Shown here: positions 7,230-16,900 of the stretch, one piece after another
Layout of the letters: each line of letters begins with the position of its first letter
Position numbering within the stretch: the stretch's first letter is position 1
From: an uncultured Saprospiraceae bacterium
GTDB lineage: Bacteria > Bacteroidota > Bacteroidia > Chitinophagales > Saprospiraceae
Length of the DNA stretch: 17,092 nucleotides
NCBI GenBank assembly: GCA_938033975.1
Contig: CALHKJ010000536.1
Coordinates: forward strand, 1-17,092
Direction of reading: 5' to 3'
The notes under the pieces: model-generated
What the model saw: the letters and a program-made list of their open reading frames with translations, nothing else
The model's database searches: none
Told to the model about the DNA's origin: nothing
Program-made: the position numbers and the translations under genes

Positions 7230-9761
7230 TTATTTAATCACAATAAAACGTTTTGTGATAATCTTATCACCTGCTTGTAGATTGATAAAATAGAAACCAG
7301 GATCAAATTCAAAAGCATCAACTTGTAGTTTTTGTTTACCGCTGTTAACTTTCAAAGAATTTACTGAAACTACTTTTCCATGAACATCTAAGATTGTTAT
7401 ATCTACATCAGAATCAAAATTAATATCATATTCTACATTTAAGATATCACTAGTTGGACTAGGATATACAGACATGTCAGAAATTAATAGTTCATTTTGT
7501 TGAGATATCACTTCGAAGGATTCTGGATCAACTTGAATATCAGCATCCTCCATCTCTCTGCTTCCATTACTACATCCAGTAATATTGATATCATCAATAT
7601 AAATTCTATCATTATTTGCTGATGCATCACACATTAATCTAAACTTAGTTGTATTGGTATATGTACCAGTAATTACAACAGACTCGGAGTAGAAGGCATT
7701 ATTTTGAAATTCTGATCCACGAGCCCAAGTAGCGACTGTAGTCCACGAACTTCCTCCATCTAAAGATCCTTGCAACCAAAAATCTTCTCCGTTCTCCATA
7801 CCAACTGGATAATAGGTGAATTCAAATGTTACTTCTTCAAAACCAGACAATGACAAATTATCAGTTGTCATAGCTGATGCTGAACCGGAATTATCTCTAA
7901 TTCTTATACTTCTTGATCCAGAACTTGAATAAGGAGCATAATTTACTCTTGCACAATCAGATCCACCATCATTCCAACTACCCCATCCAGATTCAAAATC
8001 ATTAAAGTCAATTGCGACATATGAACATCCTCCACCATTATTACATGGTGCACAAGGTCCTCCACAATCAACTCCTGTCTCGCCTTGATTCTGAATTCCA
8101 TCATTACATGTTGCACATGCTGTACATGGTCCTCCGCAGTCGACTCCTGTCTCACCTTGGTTTTGTACACCATCATCACATGTAGGACATGCTGAACAAG
8201 GTCCTCCACAGTCTACTCCTGTTTCTCCCTGATTCTGAATTCCATCATTACATGAAGTACATGGCGAACAAGGTCCACCGCAGTCTACTCCTGTTTCTCC
8301 TTGGTTTTGAATGCCGTCATTACATGTTGCACATGCTGTACATGGCCCACCACAATCTACTCCTGTCTCTCCTTGGTTTTGAATACCATCACTACAAGTA
8401 GCAGTTGGTCCACCACCTAAGCAGAAGTTTGTTGTTTCTGTTGATGTAAAGGCACCTCCAGAAGCCAATGTATTTCCTCCTGAACTGACATTATAAGAGC
8501 CACTTCCATATGAGCAACAAATACCATCACCGTAAGCATCATTAATTGTAAAATTATAACATCCATCTGCTAAACATTCTGTAATAGTTACTGTAGAACC
8601 ATCTGGCTCAGAACCATAAGTTCCACCTGAAGCAACCGTTGATCCATTGCTGTTTGTAATAGTCCAACTTGTTTCTTCTGGGTAGTTGTCAAGATTTATT
8701 GTTACAACAACTTCATTATCAGAACAGCTTGAAGAACATGGCGAGCAAGGTCCACCGCAATCAACTCCTGTTTCGCCTTGATTCTGAACTCCGTCACTAC
8801 ATGTAGCCGGCGTACCAGAACCACATCCATTTGAATTTAATATTGAAGATCTAAAGCCACCTGTATCAAACAGAGCTCTCATTCTTGTTTTCTGTCCTTC
8901 AGTAAATAAATGCATACAAGCATCGTCAGAGTAGTCCATATAGTTTTCAACCATATCTGTTGAATTACAGGAAGTGTGTCCTGTTGCACATCCATAATTC
9001 GGATTATCAGAAGCTGGTGTATCAGCGACAAAATCATCGACGTTACAATTTCCATCTCCCCAAATATGTCTTAGATTCAACCAGTGCCCAACTTCATGAG
9101 TTGTAGTTCTACCAAGATTAAAAGGTGCAGATAAATATCCAGTTGTACCGAAATAGTTAGGACCTACAACAACTCCGTCTGTGTTAGAAGATCCTCCAGG
9201 AAACTGAGCATAACCCAATATTCCTCCACCTATATTACAAACCCAGATATTAAGGTAATCTCCAGTAGGCCAAGCGTCTACCCCTCCATTACTAGAAAAC
9301 TTCATTGCATCATTGGTTCCCCAGCTTGAATTAGAAGAGGACTTTCTTGTTATACCAGTTGTAGCATTCCCATTAGGGTCAACGCTGGCAAGACAAAACT
9401 CAATTTCGCTATCGGCGTTTTGAGGCCAGTCATTGTTAGAATCAGAATTTAGCAATCTAAAGTCCTCATTCAAAACTGCAATTTGAGAATTGATCTGAGC
9501 ATTGCTAATATTTTCATTTGAATTGCTGTAGATAACATGCACTACAGTTGGAATTGTGATAACTCCATTGACTGCCCTATCTGGATTATCAATAAATCTT
9601 TTGGTATGCTCCTCAATACCTTTCATCGTTTGAGAAATTTTTGCATCATTGGCTTTTCGATATTCCAAATTTTGCATAACACCGCAGTCTCGATGTGATT
9701 GAGCATTAAGGTTTAAGCTGATGCATACGAAGAGCATCATTGCAAAGTAATTTAACTTCAT
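7230..9761 (-). CDS. Secreted M43-type (pappalysin/cytophagalysin-like) zinc metalloprotease with Cys-rich repeats and T9SS type A sorting domain
   Basis: 843-residue extracellular protease. The signal peptide (1-20) ends LNA before QS. The propeptide and catalytic domain run to about 310, with zinc motif HEVGHWLNLRH (H222, E223, H226, H232) and a Met-turn at NYMDYSDDAC (M275). Downstream are one Cys-rich repeat (321-342), a beta-domain with NDAYGDGICCSYG (about 345-450), five tandem 24-residue copies of the same repeat (456-573), a jelly-roll-like domain (about 580-730), and a T9SS type A tail (about 758-843: VYPSPTSDILNVEY ... GFYFINLQ ... ITKRFIV). Export by Sec and then T9SS, with removal of the tail at the surface, is expected from the family. 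One oddity: position 229, usually Gly in HExxHxxGxxH, is Asn. Transcription is monocistronic or follows the HDAC-family gene 250 bp upstream. Confidence 0.92.
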   Translation of the reverse strand: MKLNYFAMMLFVCISLNLNAQSHRDCGVMQNLEYRKANDAKISQTMKGIEEHTKRFIDNPDRAVNGVITIPTVVHVIYSNSNENISNAQINSQIAVLNEDFRLLNSDSNNDWPQNADSEIEFCLASVDPNGNATTGITRKSSSNSSWGTNDAMKFSSNGGVDAWPTGDYLNIWVCNIGGGILGYAQFPGGSSNTDGVVVGPNYFGTTGYLSAPFNLGRTTTHEVGHWLNLRHIWGDGNCNVDDFVADTPASDNPNYGCATGHTSCNSTDMVENYMDYSDDACMHLFTEGQKTRMRALFDTGGFRSSILNSNGCGSGTPATCSDGVQNQGETGVDCGGPCSPCSSSCSDNEVVVTINLDNYPEETSWTITNSNGSTVASGGTYGSEPDGSTVTITECLADGCYNFTINDAYGDGICCSYGSGSYNVSSGGNTLASGGAFTSTETTNFCLGGGPTATCSDGIQNQGETGVDCGGPCTACATCNDGIQNQGETGVDCGGPCSPCTSCNDGIQNQGETGVDCGGPCSACPTCDDGVQNQGETGVDCGGPCTACATCNDGIQNQGETGVDCGGPCAPCNNGGGCSYVAIDFNDFESGWGSWNDGGSDCARVNYAPYSSSGSRSIRIRDNSGSASAMTTDNLSLSGFEEVTFEFTYYPVGMENGEDFWLQGSLDGGSSWTTVATWARGSEFQNNAFYSESVVITGTYTNTTKFRLMCDASANNDRIYIDDINITGCSNGSREMEDADIQVDPESFEVISQQNELLISDMSVYPSPTSDILNVEYDINFDSDVDITILDVHGKVVSVNSLKVNSGKQKLQVDAFEFDPGFYFINLQAGDKIITKRFIVIK
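8043..8396 (-). repeat. Five tandem 72-bp repeats coding for Cys-rich 24-residue modules
   Basis: Residues 456-573 of the protease. Each copy reads C-x-DG-[IV]-QNQGETGVDCGGPC-x-x-C and starts exactly 24 residues after the last (C456, C480, C504, C528, C552). Each copy has four cysteines, suggesting a compact disulfide-stapled unit. DNA identity is high; for example, a 29-bp stretch starting at 8101 recurs exactly three units away, starting at 8317. That suggests recent expansion by recombination or slippage. Confidence 0.9.
8736..8801 (-). repeat. Isolated sixth copy of the Cys-rich module
   Basis: Residues 321-342 of the protease carry the same C-x-DG-V-QNQGETGVDCGGPC-x-x-C unit, separated from the tandem block by a beta-domain of about 110 residues. 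It marks the boundary after the catalytic domain. Confidence 0.85.
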
Positions 9762-9890
9762 TTGGTTTAAAGTTTTAAAAAATTATAGTGAATTGATGTA
9801 GGAATGGAAATTATTCGTTTGCTAACTAATTATGAACTAAAAGTAAAGAATATTTCTCAGGTGAAGGAAGATTGCCAAATAAAAAATCAA

Positions 9891-9913
9891 AAATTAGGGT
9901 AAACACCCAATTT
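9891..9913 (-). terminator. Possible terminator downstream of the HDAC-family gene
   Basis: AAATT-a-GGGT (9891-9900) pairs with ACCCAATTT (9905-9913) around an AAAC loop, 9 pairs with one bulged A. On the minus strand it is followed by a T-rich stretch (TTTTTGATTTTTTATTT). It lies about 100 bp after the HDAC-family stop and about 130 bp before the protease start. The stem is short and AT-rich, so it is a weak candidate. Confidence 0.4.
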
Positions 9914-10011
9914 ATGTATTTCATATTGCTTTTGGACAAAATATTTAAGGCTGCACTCCGTTATTAAAATCTACTTGAAATTGTAAGCTAGGAACTGCTT
10001 ATACCAAATCG

Positions 10012-10917
10012 CTAGCCTTCAAAAACATCAAAGGCAACTCGGAAAGTATTTGAATGCGCTTCGATGATATCTGAAATTTTCTCAGCATATCCTCCACCCA
10101 TGCTTACTGCCACTGGGATATTTCTTTTATGCGCTTCCGCAAATGTGATCTGGTCCCTCATCTTACAACCTTCTATACTTAGACCAAGTCTACCTAACTT
10201 GTCAACGGCTAGAACATCTACACCAGAGAGGTAAAATATTAAATCAGGTCTAAGCTTGTCTATCAATTCGGGCAAAACAGATTTTAGTTTTAGAAGATAA
10301 AGTTCATCACTACAAGCATCTGGCATTTCAATATCCAAATCTGACTGTTCTTTTCTATGAGGATAGTTTTTTTCACCGTGCATGCTAAATGTAAACACCC
10401 TCTTATCATGCTCAAATATCTTGGCAGTTCCATTGCCTTGATGAACATCAAGGTCTACAACCAAGATCTGATTGACCTCTTTTCTATCTAAAAGTAAATT
10501 AGATGCGATGGCAATATCATTGAAAATACAAAAGCCTTCTCCCCTATCTGCAAAGGCATGATGTGTACCTCCAGCAATATTCAATGACACTCCACTCTTC
10601 ATGGCATGATAAGCACATTCCAAGGTGCCGTGGGCTATATACTTTCCTCTCTCGATTAAATCTTCTCTAACAGGAAAACCGATTGCCCTTTCTTGTTTTC
10701 GTGGAAGTGGTAATGAATGAAGTGAATCGTAATATTCTTGTGTATGAGTAAGTAATGTTTCTTCTTTACTTAGTTGTTGAGGAGTAAAAAAATTTTCTTC
10801 TGTTACCAAGCCCTCATGTAATAATTGTTGAGGAATTAGATCATATTTTTCCATCGGAAAGCGATGACCCTCAGGCAAAATATATTTGTAGACTGGTGAA
10901 AAAGCAATTTTAATCAA
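10012..10917 (-). CDS. Histone deacetylase family protein (zinc-dependent amidohydrolase), TTG start
   Basis: 301-residue cytoplasmic hydrolase of the HDAC/AcuC/acetylpolyamine amidohydrolase superfamily, which removes acyl groups from lysine or amines. Seen in order: the FSPVYKYILPEGHRFPMEKY N-terminal signature (6-25), the catalytic pair H119-H120 in GGTHHAF, zinc ligands D157 and H159 in DLDVHQGNGT, zinc ligand D234 in SGVDVLAVDKLG, and a candidate transition-state Tyr, Y277, in GGGY. All key residues are present, so it should be active. The length and GHRFPM motif fit the short, class IV-like group. The start is TTG at 10915-10917: the signature begins at residue 6, the next ATG (residue 22) would cut it, and an in-frame TAG lies at 10930-10932. 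It starts 4 bp after the giant adhesin's stop, so co-transcription is likely. The substrate is unknown. Confidence 0.9.
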   Translation of the reverse strand: MIKIAFSPVYKYILPEGHRFPMEKYDLIPQQLLHEGLVTEENFFTPQQLSKEETLLTHTQEYYDSLHSLPLPRKQERAIGFPVREDLIERGKYIAHGTLECAYHAMKSGVSLNIAGGTHHAFADRGEGFCIFNDIAIASNLLLDRKEVNQILVVDLDVHQGNGTAKIFEHDKRVFTFSMHGEKNYPHRKEQSDLDIEMPDACSDELYLLKLKSVLPELIDKLRPDLIFYLSGVDVLAVDKLGRLGLSIEGCKMRDQITFAEAHKRNIPVAVSMGGGYAEKISDIIEAHSNTFRVAFDVFEG

Positions 10918-10921
10918 AAGA

Positions 10922-13900
10922 CTATCTGACTAAGGTGATACTAAACGTTTTATACTCCTCTTCCCCTTGAGCATTATTGAATTTTATCATCCCTACATAT
11001 ACCCCTTGCTCTGCATCCAAACCATCATGTGTTCCATCCCAATAGGTGTTTTCATCATTACTTAAAAATGGTTCTGCTGTAAATACTCGATTACCCCAAC
11101 GATCAAAAATCATAAATTCAAAAATCTCAATCCCTTCACTTCCATAGATAATATAACGATTATTGAAATCCTCATCTGGAGTAAAAATATTTGGAGTATA
11201 AATGCCTACAAAAACAGCATCAGGTATATAGCTAAGCAAAATAGTATCTGCAACAAGACAAGCATTTATTGTTAAGGCAGAAACATAAACCTCTGTGTCT
11301 TCCGTAATTACAATATTACTTGTTGGACAGGCTTCACAACTCAATTGCCCTGAACTAGAATTCCAAATTGGTTCTTCTGCAGTATTACTTATAAAGTTCA
11401 ACTCAAACATATTGTTTGACAAATCCAATGCTTCAACACTGCTTTCTCCATCGTCGATACTAATACTGATCATTACCAAACTATCACAGCCATTTGCAGC
11501 AAGCAAAGTAAACTCATCCGTATATGCTTCAGAAATTTGTTCTCCATTAATCATAATACTTTCACCTTGGCAAATGATTGAATCAATCACGGTAGTTGAA
11601 GGCTGAAGCAACTCTGTGGTATAATTTACAATCGTTGCACAGTCTGTTCCATTTGCTTCCATTGTATAGAAACCGTTAAGATTATCATCGGTAATTTCAA
11701 ATCCATTTACCATTAATACTGCACCCTCACATTTTTCATACTCTTCATTTATTTCAGTCGTTGGGAAAAAATCAATACTGACTGTCACAATACTATCACA
11801 GCCATTCATCGCTGCCCCCTCCAAACTTACTTCTGCAGATTCCATTCCTGCGAATAGTTCAGTTCCTAAAATATTGATGGTATCTCCCTGACAGATTGTC
11901 TCCATTTCAAATCCTGTCGGCCCTGTAAAGAAATCAATCATAACTGTAACGGTACTATCACAGCCATTTGCGGAAGCGCCTAACAAAACAATGTCCATCA
12001 CCTCCAAGCCTTCATAAAATTGCTCACCTAAGATTTCAATTGTGTCGCCAGAACAAATTGTTTGCATTTCTTCTCCAAACGCTTCTTCATAAAAATCTAA
12101 TGACACTAATATTATACTGTCACAACCCAAATTTGACCCAGCTATGATTGTATCTTCACCAATTGGATTGTCGAAATCATAAATGATATCATTTATTTCT
12201 TCCATCTCCCCTACACATAAGGTCATATCCACTATATTAAAACTTGCATTATCAAAGCTAATGTCTACATAGATGATACTATCACATCCATTCGATGCTG
12301 CATCTTCTAAAAGCAATTGGATATTGGTATCTTCTGTATAAATATTACCTCCAATAGTAACAGGAGTACCAATACAATAAGTATCATTTTCAAAATTTTC
12401 CGCTGGAAAAACTTCTTCTACTTCTATAAATACTATCGACCCGCAATTGTAAATTGAAAAGTCAGTAATACTAGAATTTGTTGTATAGAATTCTCCATTG
12501 TACTCAAATGCTTCGCCTGGACAGAATTGTCCAAAGACAGTCTCCTCTATGGTCTGTTCATATGAAAAATCAAAAGCATCTAGATTTGAAAAATCAAAAG
12601 CACAGCTTGATCCATTAGCCAAACTCTCGATAGTAAAACTAAAATTCCCAATCTCTTCTCCGATAGAAATGGCCTTATCACTTTGCTCTCCTGGCTCTCC
12701 ATCTGCACATAGTAAATAAACCTGATCCCCAGAATCAGTAATCACAGTAGAAAATGATTGACCGTTTGCATCGTTGATAAAATTCAACTCAAGACTATAA
12801 AAACTATTTGATTCAATAACTAAATCTAAGCATTGATCTGAACAAACAAAATCGTCAGAAAGCTGAGCTGAAAATACCTCTTGATCCAATACTCCAATGG
12901 TGAAAGATGAACTTGCTCCTCCACAATCTCCCGTGCTCTCAATGATGTATTGAAAGTCTCCTTCTCCAAGAGCTGAGGTCCATAAACCATCAAAAATTTG
13001 ATTGCCCGGGTTAGAAGCTTCAACGAAATATCCGCCTCCACTCTCGCCTTCTAATAATCCAAATAAATCAATCGTCTCACCTACGCAAAGCGTTGAATCT
13101 GTAATAGCGACTCCAGCAGAAACATCATTGCTAAGTATAAATGTGAGCTCAGCACTATCATCCGGACATTCATCTGTTGTGGAAGTAACTGTATATTCAA
13201 TCACAATCGGAGTATTTATATCTCCTTCTGCGGTATTCCAAAGATTGTTGTTCGGTCCACCTAGTGAGACATCATTGCTAGAAAATACGCCACCTAACTG
13301 TGCATTTCCACTCAAATAATCATTTAAGTCTATTACTGGGCCTTGACAATTATCAATCGAAATATTATCACCTGCCATAGGTGCTTCTATCACATTAACA
13401 TCAAAAACCACTTCCTGAGCAGGACAACCAGAGACATTATTAAATATATAAATCGTAGTTGATTCGAATATCGTTTCGCCAACTTGTAAAATTTCTCCTC
13501 CTCCATTTATCTCTGTAGCGTAAGCTTCATCGTTTGTCAAAAAATTTCCAGTTATTTCTGGTAAGGTAAAACCTGTAGTTGAGCAAACTTCAACATTTGG
13601 AATAGGATCTATGATAGGTTCTACTAATAAGGAGATTATAAATTCTTCATTTCCATTTACAACACAGCCTTGATCAATTGTCGGATCATAAACATACAAG
13701 GTATAATCACCCGGTGCAGTCAAAATCTCGCCAGCTAAAAAGGCATCACCAGAACCATTTTCTTCTGTAAAATACATCGCACCTGCGGTAGCTCCTCCGA
13801 TTGGCAGTAATTCAAAATCACCACATGATTCATCTGGTGTATCAGCTAAAATATATTCAATGGCTCCTGTGAAATTCAAATCGATTATCTGCTCATCAAA

Positions 13901-16900
13901 ACATCCTGGTCCATTTTCTGCATAGACATAAAGTGAAGTTATGCCAGACCCTTCGCTTATACCATCATTCGCATCATAAGGATCACCTGTTTGATTAGGT
14001 CCTGTGTAATACAAAAAGAAACCATTAGGATCTAAATCTTGAACTGCTATGCTAGGAAGGATAATTTCTCCGCATCCTGTAAGTTGGATTAAGGGTGATT
14101 CAATAGTAGCTTGCAATAGAACATCTACCATAAAGCTTTGCATCGCTATACAATCTACATTGTCACCTGCTATCAAGGTATACATACCTGAAGTCATGAC
14201 CACATCTCCTATTGCAAATTGATTACCAGATGGGTCTTCATAAAAAACATTAGTCCCGAGGTTTGATCCAGATGGGAAAGGAAGTTCATAAGAACCACAA
14301 GCAACTACATCATCTATTGGATCTAAGCTAGGAGTAGGTATTTCTTCCAGTTCCAAAGGCACAGGATCAGAACTACAAATACCATTATCTGCAACAGCAA
14401 AAACAATTTGAGGAGATATAATAGGCTCGAAGTTAGCTGGATCCGAAATTGGAGCAGTTTGGTTCATATCTTCAAACCAAAGAATTGTTTCTGCAATATT
14501 TATTTCATCATCAAAAAGTGTCAAATCAAATGTGGCACCTTCACATAAAACTAATGGACCACCTGGAATATTAGCTGTTGGATTTAAATCTAAAGAAATT
14601 GTAAAAGATTCATTTCCGTTAATAACACAAGTTTGGTCAATGGTAGGATCATAGACATAAAGTGTATAATTGCCTGGTGCTCCTAAAAAGTCACCTTGCA
14701 AATAAGGCACTCCTCCTCCATCTAATTCCGTAAAATACATAACTCCTGCTGTCGCACCAGCTATTATAGGTAGCTCATAATCGCCGCAAGCTTCAGTAGG
14801 GATTGTCGGCAAAACATATTCTATATCATTTGTAAAACTTAATTCGATCAGTACTTCATCAAAACATCCAGGTGCACTTTCTGCATACACATACATTTCT
14901 GGTATGCCAAAGGATTCCATAATCCCGTCACCTTCAGCATAAGAATCACCCGACAGTCCTTGATCTGTATTGTAGGTCGAAAATCCATTTAGATCTAAAT
15001 CTTGAACATCTATAAATGGCAAAATGATTTCGCCACAGCCAGTAAGATCTGCAATAGGAGATATAATGGTTGGTTGGGTTACAATTTCAACCATAAAACT
15101 TTCTGTTACAACACAAAGTGGATCATCACCAGCAAATACTGTGTACATACCTGAGGCTAGTGCTATATCACCAATCTGAAATTGAGCTCCTAAATCATCC
15201 TCGTAATAAATATTGCTTCCAAGGTCAGTTCCTGCTGGAGTAATAAATTCGAAAAAATTACATCCTACTTGATCATCAATTGGATCCAAAATTGGTGTGG
15301 GTGATTGTATAAGGTCCAAGGTTACAGGGGCTGACTCGCAGATTCCATTATTAACAACTGCAAAAACAGTTTGTGGATTACTGGTAGGATCATAGGAACT
15401 TGGGTTACCGATCATTGAACTAAGACTGGCGTCTTCATACCAAAGAATAAATTCCGTTGGATTGATTGCAGCATCAAAGGAGCTAAGATTAAATGGAAGA
15501 CCTTCGCATTGAACAATCTCATCTGGATCATTGGCATCTGGTATTTGTTCTATATCATAACTTATTGTCCCGCTTGCTTGCCCATCGCAACCATTAGCAT
15601 CCATTATTGATAATAATTCAATACTTATATTTAAGCCAGCTGCAACTCCTGGAAGAACCAAATCATCATTTCCATCTCCGTCAAAATCTGTAACCAATGG
15701 TATAGGTAAGAAAAGATTAGGATCCACACATAAAGACATAGTTCCACCTGCTGCTACCAATGGAGGTATTGGTAAATCTAAAGAAATAGGACCACCTGTA
15801 ATTTGTATAATACCACTATAAGGCGGAGTTCCTCCATTTAAATTTAAAATAAGTTCATTGGCTGAATCTGTGCATAAGCCTGGACATAAGCTCCCTCCAC
15901 CATCAATCATTCCTACCGGTTCAGAATTTACAATTATTGGAACTGAAGAAGAACCAATACAACCATTTTGATCAGTAACTGTAACTGTCCAATCACCTGT
16001 TAAACTTGGATTAGCATTAAACACTGAATAATCTGCATCCGTAGTACTTTCACTTATTCCCGAACCAGGAGGACCTTCCCAGTCATAATCGCAAGTTGGA
16101 CAAGTTGGTGTATTTGTTACAGAAAACATCAAATCGTCACCTTCACAAAACATTGCACTCGGAATATCAATCTGTGGCATCAAGCCAGCTGATACATTTA
16201 TATCTACTGATTCCGGTACAGAATAACAGGTACCATCAAATGTAACTGCATATACTGTTGTAGAACCAGTTGTATAAGTCGATGGATTGGCAATTGGAGA
16301 ACCGGGTACATCCGCTGGATCTTCAAACCAAAATACATCCAAGCCGGTGCTACAATTTGCATCATCATCTAAAAGTGTTAGGTCAACCAAAGCATCTCCA
16401 GTTTGATCAGCACAAGGTTCTAATGGTCCTGCTGCACAAACATCTGGGCCTCCAACATCAATTGTAAAGTCAGTACTTGAAGTACAACCATTTATATCGG
16501 TAGCAATTACAGTATAAATTCCTGACTCATCTGAGGTTAAATTTGTTAAAGTAGTTGTAAGACCTGTTCCAACACTAGAACTATTAAAAATCCAATCAGC
16601 ATCATTGAAAGCACTGCTTAAATTTAAGCTTACATCTTCCCCAATACAAACCTGATCACTGGGTGAAAGAAAGACATCAGAAGTAACAACTTGGTCATTA
16701 CAAATTATAGTGATATTTGAAAGCTCCATGAATTCTCCACTTGCCCAAGTTTGAGAAATTGCATCTAGTTCAATATCGTAGGATTGATTGGGATCCAAAC
16801 AATCTGAAGTATAAGTATAGGTTTCGTCGGATGAAAAGAAAGTTCCTCCGATCAGTTCGTTAATTTCAAGACTTCCATCAAATTGGAGTTCTATTAGCAT

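Noticed and set aside
8043..8396. Regular spaced repeats considered as a CRISPR array
   Set aside because: Units are contiguous 72-bp coding repeats in frame with an extracellular protease, without unique spacers and without cas genes.
8189..8401. Open frame on the + strand across the Cys-repeat block of the protease
   Set aside because: It is a shadow of the 72-bp repeats. The period divisible by three keeps any open frame open in every copy, and the translation has no recognisable features.
12826..13041. 71-codon minus-strand frame and other short frames inside the giant gene
   Set aside because: They are out of frame with a continuous domain-rich reading frame and have no ribosome-binding or domain evidence.
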